Origin: Armatimonadota bacterium
Lineage (GTDB): Bacteria; Sysuimicrobiota; Sysuimicrobiia; Sysuimicrobiales; Sysuimicrobiaceae
Direction: 5' to 3'
Length of the DNA: 64,000 nucleotides
Assembly (NCBI GenBank): GCA_031432545.1
Contig: JAVKGX010000006.1
Span: 28,569 to 92,568 of the forward strand
The notes below the pieces were generated by a model, which saw nothing but the letters and a program-made list of their open reading frames with translations, was not told the DNA's origin and searched no databases. The first letter of the stretch is position 1, and each line of letters begins with the position of its first letter. A program made the translations under genes and the position numbers. This document shows, one piece after another, positions 8,383 through 18,420 of the stretch.

Positions 8383-8813
8383 CGTTGTGTCCCCCCTTCC
8401 GGTGTGGGAATGACTGCCGTAGCCTCGATCTCCACCTTTGCGCGCGGTTCGACCAGAGCGGAGACCTCCACGACCGACATCGCCGGGTAGTGGCGGCCGA
8501 TGACCTCGCGGTAGACGGCACCCAGCGCCGGCAGGCTGCGCAGGTACTCCTCCCGATTGGTGATGTACCACGTGAGGCGCACCAAGTGGTCCGCTCGCGC
8601 GCCCGCGGCCGCCAGCAGCTCGACGACGTTGCGCAGCGCGCGGTCGACCTGCCCGACGAAGTCATCGGTCTCGAACTGGCCCTCGCGGTTCCAACCGAGC
8701 ATGCCGGCCAAGAAGACCAGACGACCGGAGGCCACAATCCCGTGGGCGTACCCCTGCGGCCGGGGCCACCCCGGCGGCTGGACGATCGCCCAAGCGTCGC
8801 CGGGCACCGTCAC
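8379..8813 (-). CDS. RidA/YjgF/YER057c/UK114 family protein
   Basis: Small trimeric enamine/imine deaminase family, 144 residues. Typical features are YAHGIVASGRLVFLAGMLG near the start and the C-terminal segment MSVVEVSALVEPRAKVEIEATAV, where the Arg (here in PRAK) contacts the carboxylate in RidA. Start and stop overlap both neighbours (ATGA each side), embedding it between the CoA ligase and livK. RidA-like proteins recur in clusters for aerobic 2-aminobenzoyl-CoA breakdown. A reasonable role is hydrolysis of the enamine/imine formed once the ring is reduced, releasing ammonia. That role is inferred. Confidence 0.9.
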   Translation of the reverse strand: MTVPGDAWAIVQPPGWPRPQGYAHGIVASGRLVFLAGMLGWNREGQFETDDFVGQVDRALRNVVELLAAAGARADHLVRLTWYITNREEYLRSLPALGAVYREVIGRHYPAMSVVEVSALVEPRAKVEIEATAVIPTPEGGTQR

Positions 8814-10431
8814 GGCCGCACCTCCCCGGCCTCGCGCTCACGCAGCACGTGACGCTGCAGCTTGCCCGTCAGCGTGCGCGGGAGTTCGGAGCAGAACTCG
8901 ATCGCCCGCGGGTACTTGTACGGGGCGATCCGCCGCTTGACAAACCCCTGCAGTTCCTGGCGGAGGTCTTCCGATGGTTCGAAGTCCGCACGCAGGACGA
9001 CGTAGGCCTTCACGACCTGCCCGCGTTCGGGGTCTGGGACCCCGGCGACGCCGCACTCGGCCACCGCCGGGTGCTCCAGCAGCGTGTCCTCCACTTCCGG
9101 CGGTGCGATGTTGTAGCCGGCGGAGATGATCAGGTCGTCGGTGCGCGCCTGGAAGTGAAAGTACCCGTCCTCGTCGAGCAAGCATGCGTCGCCGGTCACG
9201 TTCCAGCCGTGCTGCACGTACTGCCGCTGCCGCGCATCCGCCAGGTACCGGCATCCGGTGGGTCCGCGCACCGCGAGGCGACCGACCCGCCCCGGCGGCA
9301 ACACGTCGCCCCGTTCGTCGAGCAGACAGGCCTGGTAGCCAGGCACGGCCCTGCCGATGGCTCCGGGGCGGGCTTCTTCTTCTCGGTGGGAGACGAAGAT
9401 GTGCAGCATCTCGGTCGAACCGATGCCGTCGATGATCTCGACGCCGCTGACTTCCTTCCATTGGTTGCGGGTCGACGCCGGCAGCGGCTCGCCAGCCGAG
9501 ACGCACTTGTACAGATGTCGCGGGCGGTGTTGGCGCCACAGGGCCGCCAGCGCGCGATAGGCGGTTGGCGAGGTGAACAGCACGCGGACGCCGAACTCCG
9601 CCACTGCCGCGAGCAGCAGATCGGGAGAGGCGCGCTCCAGCAGCAGCGACGACGCGCCGATCCGCATCGGAAAGGCGACGAGACCGCCCAGCCCGTAGGT
9701 GAACGCCAGCGGCGGGCTGCCGGCAAACAGATCGTCCGGATCGGCCCGCAGCACGTGGGCGGCGAAGGTGTCGCAGATCGCCAGCACGTCCCGGTGGAAG
9801 TGCACGCACCCCTTGGGCTCGCCGGTGGTCCCCGAGGTGAAGGCGACGAGCGCCGGGTCGTCCGAGGATGTGTTCACCGGGTCGAAGTCTGCCGGATGCG
9901 TCGCGGCCAGCCGCTCCAGCTCGCCGCCCTCCCCCCAGTAGGCGATGCGGCGCAGCACCGGGGCGGCGGCGCGGGCATCCTCGAGCTCTGCCGACAGACG
10001 CGCGTCCGCCAGGGCGTGCGAGATGCGGGCTTTCTCGATGATCGGTACGAGTTCGCGGGCACGCAGCAGCGGCATCGTCGCCACCACCACGCCCCCGGCA
10101 CGGAGCACCGCGAACCAAGCCGCAACCAGCATCGGGGTGTTGGCCGAGCGCAGCAGCACGCGGTTGCCCGGCACCAGGCCCATGTCGCGAACCAGCACGT
10201 GCGCGATGCGATTGGAATGCTCCAGCAGCTGCCCGTAGGTCCACACGACGCCCGGCGCGCGGATGCAGGGCCTTTCGGGATGCCGGCGCGCCCCGCGGTC
10301 GAGCAGTTCGACCGTGCAGTTCAACCGATCGGGGTAGCGCAGCTCCGGGAGGTCGAAGACCAGCGGAGGCCACGCGTCGGGCGGTGGGAGGTTGTCCCGC
10401 ACGAATGTGTCCGCGTGCGCCGTCGCGGCCA

Positions 10432-10432
<1 letters not shown>
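8810..10432 (-). CDS. 2-aminobenzoate-CoA ligase-type AMP-dependent synthetase
   Basis: Acyl-adenylate-forming ligase of the benzoate-CoA ligase family, 540 residues. P-loop FTSGTTGEPKG (about residue 205), the family motif GIGSTEMLHIFVS (about 345), the hinge region and a C-terminal catalytic Lys in PRTLTGKLQR are all intact. ATG 10432 is chosen over the adjoining GTG because AGGAGGG lies six bases before it; it shares a base with the upstream stop (TGATG). Neighbouring genes (RidA, acyl-CoA dehydrogenase, crotonase, kynureninase island) point to anthranilate as substrate. Benzoate or a hydroxybenzoate cannot be excluded. Confidence 0.9.
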
Positions 10433-11595
<1,163 letters not shown>

Positions 11596-11618
11596 CGACA
11601 AAAGCCTCAAGGGGCGCG

Positions 11619-12437
11619 TCAGTCCCCGCGGAAGGTCGGCGCCTGCCGGTGGACGAACGCCTCGTAGCCGCGCCGGAAGTCCTGAGTGCTCATGCACAGG
11701 GCCTGCGCCTGGGCTTCGGCCTCGATCGCCTCGTCCAGCCCCATCGACCACTCCTGGTACAGCATCCGCTTGGTCATCGCGTGGGCAAACGTCGGACCGC
11801 CGGCGATCTCGCGCGCCAGACGCCGCACCGACGGCAACAGGTCGTCGGGCTCGCACAGCCGGTTGAAGAAGCCCCAGCGCGCGGCCTCCTCGCCGTCCAT
11901 CGTGCGTCCCGTGTACAGCAGCTCGGCGGCCCGGCCCTGCCCTACGATCCGGGGCAGCAGCGCGCACGCACCCATGTCGCACCCGGCCAAACCGACACGG
12001 TTGAACAGAAAAGCGATGCGGCTGCGCGCCGTCCCCAAGCGCAGGTCGGCGGCCATCGCCAGCGCCGCTCCCGCTCCGGCGCAGACCCCGTCCACCGCTG
12101 CGACGATCACCTGGGGACAGGTCAGCATCGCACAAACGACCGCGCCGGTCATGCGCGTGAAGCGCAAAAGGTCCGGCGCCCCCATGCGCACCAGAGGTCC
12201 GATGATCTCGTGCACGTCGCCGCCGGAGCAGAAGTCCTCGCCGGCTCCGCACACAACCACGGCCCGCACGTCGTCGGCGCGGCCGAGCATCTGGAACAGG
12301 TCGCGCAGCTCCCCGTACGTCTCGAAGGTCAGCGCGTTCTTGCGGGCCGGCCGGTTCAGCGTCACCGTCCCGACACCCTCGTCCACCTCCCACAGGAAGT
12401 GTTGGGCGCGGTAGTCGGCGAGTGGCACTCCCTTCAA
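11619..12437 (-). CDS. Enoyl-CoA hydratase/isomerase (crotonase) family protein
   Basis: Crotonase-fold protein, 272 residues from TTG 12437, which overlaps the MarR stop (TTGA); GGGAGG lies eight bases before it. The oxyanion-hole loop FCSGGD and the second glycine ([14 protein letters not shown]) are present. Both classical enoyl-CoA hydratase glutamates are missing: the CEL position reads AAL, and the second is replaced around FLFNRVGL. An Asp in GLAGCDMGA aligns with the catalytic Asp of dienoyl-CoA isomerases. It may therefore be an isomerase, ring-hydrolase or atypical hydratase acting on the alicyclic CoA intermediates. Confidence 0.9.
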   Translation of the reverse strand: MKGVPLADYRAQHFLWEVDEGVGTVTLNRPARKNALTFETYGELRDLFQMLGRADDVRAVVVCGAGEDFCSGGDVHEIIGPLVRMGAPDLLRFTRMTGAVVCAMLTCPQVIVAAVDGVCAGAGAALAMAADLRLGTARSRIAFLFNRVGLAGCDMGACALLPRIVGQGRAAELLYTGRTMDGEEAARWGFFNRLCEPDDLLPSVRRLAREIAGGPTFAHAMTKRMLYQEWSMGLDEAIEAEAQAQALCMSTQDFRRGYEAFVHRQAPTFRGD

Positions 12438-12925
12438 TGTGCCGCCTCCCTCTTCCGCACGCTCTGCTTGAGCCGCCCCAGCAGCGCGTGCAGCGTCTCG
12501 ATGTCCTCCCCTGACAGGTCGGAGAAGAGTTCAACGATCCACGCCTCGTGCGTCCGCGCCATGCGTGCGAACGCCCTCCGGCCGGCCGGCGTCAGGTGCA
12601 CGAGGACGGAGCGCCGGTCCTGGGGGTCGGCGCGGCGTCGGATCCAGCCCTCCGCCTCGAGGCGGTCGACGAGGGCCGTCACGTTCCCGGTGGTGACCAT
12701 CATGCGCCGCGACAGCTCGCCCATGCGCAGCCCGCGGGGGTTGCGCTCCAGCTGCGCCAACAGGTCGAAGCGCGGCAGCGTGGTCCCGAACCGGCGGCGC
12801 AGCCGGCGGCGGATCTCGGCGGTGATGAGGTTGGTGCACGTGAGCAGGCGCAGCCACAGCCGGACCGCCCGGTGGTCGTCCGTGTGGAGGCGGCTTTCCA
12901 GGTCGGATGCTTCGGAGACCGCCAC
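12434..12925 (-). CDS. MarR family transcriptional regulator
   Basis: Winged-helix repressor, 163 residues from GTG 12925. The DNA-binding part reads [31 protein letters not shown], with the wing [16 protein letters not shown] following. First gene of a leftward operon of ten genes ending at livF, and divergent from the SDR-ligase-LLM-monooxygenase run. A 27-base imperfect palindrome lies between the two. MarR proteins in such clusters usually sense an aromatic acid or its CoA ester; the effector here is unknown. Confidence 0.93.
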   Translation of the reverse strand: MAVSEASDLESRLHTDDHRAVRLWLRLLTCTNLITAEIRRRLRRRFGTTLPRFDLLAQLERNPRGLRMGELSRRMMVTTGNVTALVDRLEAEGWIRRRADPQDRRSVLVHLTPAGRRAFARMARTHEAWIVELFSDLSGEDIETLHALLGRLKQSVRKREAAH

Positions 12926-12942
12926 GCCCGCCCTCAGAGTGC

Positions 12943-12969
12943 TTCAAGTTTGCGATTCTCGAACTTAAA
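12943..12969. promoter_or_regulatory. Probable MarR operator between divergent catabolic operons
   Basis: Imperfect palindrome with arms TTCAAGTT (12943-12950) and AACTTAAA (12962-12969); 10 of 13 base pairs around the centre at 12956 match. It is AT-rich in an otherwise GC-rich region, lies 18 bases before the MarR start codon and 60 bases before the SDR start codon, and is placed to control both operons. Size and symmetry fit MarR-family sites. Confidence 0.65.
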
Positions 12970-13028
12970 GGAATTTCCTCCTGCCCGCCAGGGGCTGCGC
13001 GCGGCTCCGGCGAAACACCGAACTGCGG

Positions 13029-13805
13029 ATGGATCTTCGGGGACGCGTGGCATTCGTCACCGGCGGCGGGCGGGGCGTGGGCCGGGCCTGCGCGGCAGAG
13101 ATCGCGCGCGCTGGCGCCGCGGTGGCCCTCGCCGCCCGCAGCGCGGACCAGATCGGTCGGGCGGCGGCGGAGGTCGAAGCCAGCGGAGGACGGGCGATCG
13201 GTGTGGTCTGCGACGTGACGGATCGGCGACAGGTCGAAGCAGCGGTGGCGCGGACGCGGGAGGAACTCGGCCCGGTCACGGTGCTGGTCGCCGCCGCCGG
13301 AATCGCCCGAGGCATGCCGTTTTCGGAGACCACCGACGCGGACTGGGAGGAGCACCTGCGCACCAACGCCACCGGCGCTTTCTACGCGATCCGCGCCGTG
13401 CTGCCCGACATGCTGGACGCCGGCTGGGGGCGCATCGTCGCGGTGGCCTCGGTGGCCTCGAAGGCCGCCTCCCGCTACACCGCCGCCTACACCGCCTCCA
13501 AGCACGCGCTGCTGGGCCTGATCCGGTCGGTGGCGATCGAGTACACCGACCGGGGAATCACGGCCAACGCGGTGTGCCCCGGATATCTGGCCACCGACAT
13601 GACCTTCCGCAACATCGAGCGGATCAGCGCCCGCAGCGGACGCCCGCCCGAGGAGGTTCGCAGGATCCTCGAACGGTTCAGCCCCCAGCGGCGCCTGTTC
13701 ACCGCCGAGGAGGTGGCCTCGCTCGTGGCGTTCCTGTGCAGCGACGCTGCACGGGGCATCAACGGACAGGGGTTGGTGCTGGACGGCGGGGCGGTAATGT
13801 CGTAG
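13029..13805 (+). CDS. SDR family NAD(P)-dependent oxidoreductase
   Basis: Classical short-chain dehydrogenase, 258 residues. Cofactor motif TGGGRGVGRA at the N-terminus, then AAAG in place of NNAG, an active-site Ser in VASVASK, the Y-x-x-x-K pair in AYTASKHAL, and the PGYLATDM loop. First gene of the rightward operon under the MarR operator, 10 bases before the second CoA ligase. In this context it may act as the 3-hydroxyacyl-CoA or ring-alcohol dehydrogenase step. Substrate is not determinable from sequence. Confidence 0.92.
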   Translation: MDLRGRVAFVTGGGRGVGRACAAEIARAGAAVALAARSADQIGRAAAEVEASGGRAIGVVCDVTDRRQVEAAVARTREELGPVTVLVAAAGIARGMPFSETTDADWEEHLRTNATGAFYAIRAVLPDMLDAGWGRIVAVASVASKAASRYTAAYTASKHALLGLIRSVAIEYTDRGITANAVCPGYLATDMTFRNIERISARSGRPPEEVRRILERFSPQRRLFTAEEVASLVAFLCSDAARGINGQGLVLDGGAVMS

Positions 13806-13815
13806 GGAGCGCGAC

Positions 13816-15372
13816 ATGGTCACCTACGAGGATGTGCCCGCGCGTTTCAACCTGACCCGCTACTTCCTCGACCGCCACCTCGAGGAAGGACGGCAGGACC
13901 GGACCGCGCTCGTCTGCGGCACCCGCCGGGTGACCTACGGCGAGCTGGCGAGCTTGGCCAACCGTGTGGGCAACGTCTTGCGGGAACTGGGCACCGAACC
14001 CGAACACCGGGTGCTGCTGGCGCTGTCCGACGGCGTAGAGTTCGTCGCGACCTGGTACGCGGCGCTGAAGATCGGTGCGGTCTCCGCCGAGGTGTACACG
14101 TTTTTGACCGTCGCGGATTACGCGTACTACCTGGACTACGTCCGCCCCCGTGTGGTTGTCACGGATCCCGTGACCCACGACCGGATCCGCGACGCGGCGC
14201 GCCAGACGAACTTCCGGGGCCGGATCCTGGCGGTGGGCGTGGAAGACCTGCGTCCGGGCGAGATCAGCTTTGACCGCGCGGTGGCCGAAGCACCTGATGA
14301 GCTGCGCGGGGAGGACACGGCCAAGGACGACTTCGCCCTGTGGAAGTTCACCACGGGCACGACGGGCCGGCCGAAGGCGGTCGTCCACTGCCACTACGCA
14401 CCCTATCTCAGCTTCTGGAACTACGCCCAGGAGGTGATCCGCTACAGGCCAGACGACGTGGTGCTGCCGGTGCCGAAGCTGTTCTTCGGGTACGCCCGCG
14501 ACTGCACGGCGCTGTTTCCGTTCGGCGTGGGCGCATCCGGCGTGGTCTTCCCGGAGCGTTCCACCCCTGAGCGCATGTTCGAGCTGATCGCCGCGCACCG
14601 CCCGACGATCCTCGTGCTGGTGCCGACGATGATCCACGCGATGCTCGCGCACGCCCAGGCCGGGCGGGCCGACCTGTCGTGCGTGCGCTTGGCGACCTCT
14701 GCGGGCGAGGCGTTGCCCGCGGAGCTGTATCACCGGTGGAAGGCCGCCTTCGGGGTCGAGGTGCTGGACGGCATCGGGTCGTCGGAGCTGTACCACATCT
14801 ACATTTCGAACCGGCTCGACGACGTGCTCCCGGGCAGCGTCGGGCGTCCGTGTCCCGGATACCGCGCCGAGGTCCGCAACCCGGAGGGCGCCTCCCTGCC
14901 CCCGGGCGAGGTCGGGGAGCTGTGGGTGTGGGGCGAGACCGCGGCGCTGCTGTACTGGAAGGATCGCGGCAAGTCCGTGCGCACCTTCCACGGCAACTGG
15001 GTGCGCACCGGCGACCTGTTCTCGCAGGACGAAGACGGCCGCTTCTTGTACCGGGGCCGAGCGGACGACCTGATGAAGGTGGGCGGCATCTGGGTCGCGC
15101 CGATGGAGATCGAGGCCTGCCTGCTCACGCATCCGCTGGTCGCCGAGTGTGCGGTCGTGCCCTATACAGAAGGCGGGCTGGTCCTGCCGCGCGCGTACGT
15201 CGTACTGCGGGAGCCACAGCGCGCCTCGCCGGAGGTCGCGCGTGAGCTGCAGGCGTACGTGCGGGGACGCCTCAGCCCGCACAAGTTCCCGCGGGACGTC
15301 CATTTCGCTGAATCGCTCCCGCGCACACCGTCGGGCAAGGTCGACCGCAAGCAACTGCGGAGCACCGAATGA
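13816..15372 (+). CDS. Benzoate-CoA ligase family protein (second paralogue)
   Basis: Acyl-adenylate ligase, 518 residues. P-loop FTTGTTGRPKA (about residue 178), GIGSSELYHIYIS (about 322; benzoate-CoA ligase family motif) and catalytic Lys in PRTPSGKVDR at the C-terminus. Clearly a distinct paralogue of the ligase at 8810-10432 rather than a recent copy. It is 10 bases after the SDR. It may take a different ring substrate (for example benzoate, salicylate or a substituted anthranilate), or the two may be differently induced. The N-terminal region is typical, with no signal or extra domain. Confidence 0.92.
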   Translation: MVTYEDVPARFNLTRYFLDRHLEEGRQDRTALVCGTRRVTYGELASLANRVGNVLRELGTEPEHRVLLALSDGVEFVATWYAALKIGAVSAEVYTFLTVADYAYYLDYVRPRVVVTDPVTHDRIRDAARQTNFRGRILAVGVEDLRPGEISFDRAVAEAPDELRGEDTAKDDFALWKFTTGTTGRPKAVVHCHYAPYLSFWNYAQEVIRYRPDDVVLPVPKLFFGYARDCTALFPFGVGASGVVFPERSTPERMFELIAAHRPTILVLVPTMIHAMLAHAQAGRADLSCVRLATSAGEALPAELYHRWKAAFGVEVLDGIGSSELYHIYISNRLDDVLPGSVGRPCPGYRAEVRNPEGASLPPGEVGELWVWGETAALLYWKDRGKSVRTFHGNWVRTGDLFSQDEDGRFLYRGRADDLMKVGGIWVAPMEIEACLLTHPLVAECAVVPYTEGGLVLPRAYVVLREPQRASPEVARELQAYVRGRLSPHKFPRDVHFAESLPRTPSGKVDRKQLRSTE

Positions 15373-15448
15373 TCGAAGCATTCGCAAACCGGCCGTGCTG
15401 GCGCGCAGAAGACGCCAAGGCCGGGGACCTAGCCATCGGAGGGGAGGG

Positions 15449-16297
15449 GTGAGCATCCGAATCGGCATCGGGCTCCCCAGCGGCGTCCCGGAGGTGAGGG
15501 GCGAGGTGATCATGCGCTGGGCGCTTCGCGCCGAGCAGGGGCCCTTCGCGAGCCTCGGCGTGATCGACCGTCTGGCCTACGACAGCTACGATCCGCTGAT
15601 CGCGCTGGCCGCGGCGGCCGGTGCGACGCAGCGTCTGAAGCTGGTCACCGCGATCCTCGTCGGACCGCTGCGCAACACTGCCCTGCTGGCGAAGGCGATT
15701 GCCTCGCTCGATCAACTGTCGGGCGGGCGGCTGGTCGTCGGGTTGGCGGTGGGCGCCCGGGAGGAGGACTACGACGCCGCCGGTGTCGACCACCGCGGAC
15801 GGGGCGCGCGGCTTTCCGAGCAGCTGCGCCGGCTGCGGCAGATCTGGGAAGAGGGCAGGATCGGTCCTCCGCCCGCCCGAGCCGGGGGGCCGCCGTTCCT
15901 CGTGGGTGGGTTCAGCGACGAGGCCTTCGCGCGGGCCGCCCGCTACGCCGACGGCTACTTCCACGGCGGCGGCCCACCCCGCGCGTTCGCGCGCGCCGCC
16001 CAGGCCGCCCGCGCCGCATGGGTCGACGCCGGCCGGCCGGGACGCCCGCAGCTGTGGGGGCAGGGCTACTTCGCCCTCGGCGACGACGCCATCGAGCAGG
16101 CCGTCCGCTACATGCGGGACTACTACGCGTTCACCGGCCCGTTCGTCGAGAAGATCGTCGAGCAGTTGCTGACCACGCCGCAGAGGATTGTCCAGTTCGT
16201 GGAAGGCTACGCCGAGGCGGGGTGCGACGAACTCGTCCTCTTGCCGGCTGTGGGAGACCTCGACCAGATCGACCGGCTCGCAGAGGCGCTGCCTTGA
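15449..16297 (+). CDS. LLM class (luciferase-like) flavin-dependent oxidoreductase
   Basis: TIM-barrel flavin oxidoreductase of the bacterial luciferase-like superfamily, 282 residues from GTG 15449, chosen because GGAGG sits six bases upstream. Recognisable segments are IRIGIGLPSG, RLKLVTAILVGPLRN, LAKAIASLDQLSGGRLVVGLAVG and PPFLVGGFSDEAFARAARYADGYFHGG. Members use reduced FMN or coenzyme F420; which is used here is not clear. It follows the ligase by 76 bases and its stop overlaps the TTG start of the fused monooxygenase (TTGA), so the two are made together. An LLM protein is not a standard member of 2-aminobenzoyl-CoA clusters. Confidence 0.88.
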   Translation: MSIRIGIGLPSGVPEVRGEVIMRWALRAEQGPFASLGVIDRLAYDSYDPLIALAAAAGATQRLKLVTAILVGPLRNTALLAKAIASLDQLSGGRLVVGLAVGAREEDYDAAGVDHRGRGARLSEQLRRLRQIWEEGRIGPPPARAGGPPFLVGGFSDEAFARAARYADGYFHGGGPPRAFARAAQAARAAWVDAGRPGRPQLWGQGYFALGDDAIEQAVRYMRDYYAFTGPFVEKIVEQLLTTPQRIVQFVEGYAEAGCDELVLLPAVGDLDQIDRLAEALP

Positions 16298-18408
16298 GGG
16301 TCGCCATCGTTGGCGGCGGACCCGCCGGCCTGTACCTCGCCCTGCTGCTGAAGAAGGCCGACCGCAGCCGCGAGATCACAGTCTTCGAGCGTAACCCGCC
16401 CGATGCGACCTACGGGTGGGGCGTGGTGTTCAGCGATCGCACGCTCGCCGAGTTCCGGGAGGCCGACTACCGGACCTATCGGGAGATCACCGACCGGTTC
16501 GTCCTGTGGGACGCGATCGACGTCTGGGTCCACGGCGAGCGGGTGCGTTGCGGCGGGCACGTCTTCGCGGGCATCGCACGCACGGCGCTGCTGGGCATCC
16601 TGCAGCGCCGCTGCGCGGACCTCGGCGTGCGGCTCGTCTTCCGCGCCGAGGTCACCCAACCATCCGACCTGCCGCCGCATGACGTGCTCGTGGGCGCCGA
16701 CGGTGTCCACAGCATCGTGCGCTCGTGGTACGAGGACGCCTTCCGGCCGACGATCGCGTACGGGCGCGCCCGGTACGTGTGGCTCGGGACGCGCCGCACG
16801 CTGGGGGCGTTCACGTTCGCGTTCCGCCCGACCGAGTGGGGGCTGTTCCAGGCCCACGCCTATCCGTACGACGGCCGCACGAGCACGTTCATCGTCGAGT
16901 GCGCCGAGACGACGTGGCGTCGGGCAGGCCTGCAGGAAGCCGACGAAGAGCAGACGCTGCGCCGATGCGAGGCCATCTTCGGGGACGTGCTGCGCGGGGA
17001 GCCACTGCTGTCGAACAACTCGCGGTGGATCCGCTTCCCCACCCTTCGTGCGCACGCCTGGCACTTTGGCAACGTGGTCTTGCTGGGCGATGCTGCCCAC
17101 ACCGCGCACTTCTCGATCGGTTCCGGTACCAAACTCGCGATGGAGGACGCGATCGTGCTCGCCAACGCCTTCGAGGCGCACCGGGACGTCGAGGCGGCGC
17201 TGCGCACCTACGAGGGCGAACGCCGGCCGATCGTCGAAGCGTTCCAGCGCGCCGCCGCGCAGAGCCAGCGGGCGTTCGAGACCACGGACCGCACGATCCG
17301 GCTGGACCCGATGCGGTTCGCGTTCCACCTGCTCACCCGAAGCGGCCGCATCTCTTACGACGATCTGCGGCTACGCGACCCGGCGTTCGTCGACCGCGTC
17401 GACGGGCACCTCGCGCGCGAACGGGACCGGCTGCGCCTGCCGCCCCCGCCCGCCCACCTCCCCTTCACCGTGTGCGGGCTGCGCCTGGACAACCGCGTCG
17501 TCCTGCGACCGGCGGCCGCGTGCGGCGCGACCGACGGCGTGCCAGCCAGTTCGCACCGGGATGCGCTGGCCCGACTCGCCTCGAGGGGGGCGGGGCTGGT
17601 GCTGACCGAGATCGTCGCGGTCCTGCCCGAAGGGCGCATCACGCCCGAAGACGCCGGGCTGTACCGACCGGAGCACGCGGCGGGTTGGGCAGCCATAGTC
17701 GGGGCGGTGCACGCGGAGGGGGCGAGGGTGGGCGCGGTCCTCGGACACGCCGGGCGCCGGGGCGCCACGCGGCCGCGCCGCTTCGGTGTGGACGTCCCCC
17801 TCCGCCAACCCTGGACCCTGCTGGCGCCCAGCCCCGTCCCGTACCTGCCCGAAAGCCCCGTCCCCAAGGAGATGACCGAAGCGGACATGGACGCGGTGCG
17901 GGCGGCCTACGTGCGGGCTGCCCGGATGGCGCGCGAGGCCGGCTTCGACCTGCTGCACCTGCACTTCGGATGCGGCTACCTGCTGGCGAGTTTCCTGTCT
18001 CCCCTGACGAACCGGCGCACCGACGCCTACGGCGGGACGCTCGAGAACCGTCTGCGGTTTCCGCTCGAGGTGTTCGCCGCGGTGCGCGGGGAGTGGTCGG
18101 GGCCCGTGGGGGTGGCCCTGCCCGCGTCGGACCGAGCGCGCCGCGGCATCGGCGAGGCCGACGCGCTGGCGATCGCCCAGGCGTTCAGGGACGCCGGATG
18201 CGATCTGGTCGAGGTCACCGCCGGCCAGACGGTCTCCGACGACGACCCGACCTATGGGCCGGGCTTTTTGGTGCCCTTCGCCGACGCGGTACGCAACGGG
18301 GTCGGTGTCGCGGTGCTCGTCGCGGGCGGCCTGGCCTCGATCGGCGACGTCAACACGCTGGTGGCCTCCGGCCGCGCCGATCTGTGCGTCCTGGAGCCGT
18401 GGGACTAG
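16294..18408 (+). CDS. Fused aromatic-CoA monooxygenase/reductase (2-aminobenzoyl-CoA or salicyloyl-CoA 5-hydroxylase type), reductase half divergent and short
   Basis: Two-domain flavoprotein, 704 residues. Residues 1-380: FAD monooxygenase, with VAIVGGGPAGLYLALLL at the N-terminus and LGDAAHTAHFSIGSGTKLAMEDA near 265. Residues 390-704: Old Yellow Enzyme-like reductase, with GHAGRRGATRP and ASFLSPLTNRRTDAYGGTLENR. Family proteins are usually about 760-780 residues; this one stops at RADLCVLEPWD, about 60 residues early, losing the last barrel helix. Two substrate-site features are altered: the SPM-Y strand near the domain start reads RPAAACGAT, and HxxHGY reads HFGCGY. TTG 16294 overlaps the LLM stop, with AGAGG eight bases upstream. 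The established family reaction hydroxylates and then reduces the ring of 2-aminobenzoyl-CoA. Confidence 0.88.
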   Translation: MRVAIVGGGPAGLYLALLLKKADRSREITVFERNPPDATYGWGVVFSDRTLAEFREADYRTYREITDRFVLWDAIDVWVHGERVRCGGHVFAGIARTALLGILQRRCADLGVRLVFRAEVTQPSDLPPHDVLVGADGVHSIVRSWYEDAFRPTIAYGRARYVWLGTRRTLGAFTFAFRPTEWGLFQAHAYPYDGRTSTFIVECAETTWRRAGLQEADEEQTLRRCEAIFGDVLRGEPLLSNNSRWIRFPTLRAHAWHFGNVVLLGDAAHTAHFSIGSGTKLAMEDAIVLANAFEAHRDVEAALRTYEGERRPIVEAFQRAAAQSQRAFETTDRTIRLDPMRFAFHLLTRSGRISYDDLRLRDPAFVDRVDGHLARERDRLRLPPPPAHLPFTVCGLRLDNRVVLRPAAACGATDGVPASSHRDALARLASRGAGLVLTEIVAVLPEGRITPEDAGLYRPEHAAGWAAIVGAVHAEGARVGAVLGHAGRRGATRPRRFGVDVPLRQPWTLLAPSPVPYLPESPVPKEMTEADMDAVRAAYVRAARMAREAGFDLLHLHFGCGYLLASFLSPLTNRRTDAYGGTLENRLRFPLEVFAAVRGEWSGPVGVALPASDRARRGIGEADALAIAQAFRDAGCDLVEVTAGQTVSDDDPTYGPGFLVPFADAVRNGVGVAVLVAGGLASIGDVNTLVASGRADLCVLEPWD

Positions 18409-18420
18409 GGGCGGATAAGG

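Noticed and set aside
18390-18420. Frameshift that would restore the missing C-terminus of the fused monooxygenase/reductase
   Set aside because: Neither other forward frame after 18390 encodes the expected GRPxLADP continuation, so this looks like true truncation rather than a single-base error.
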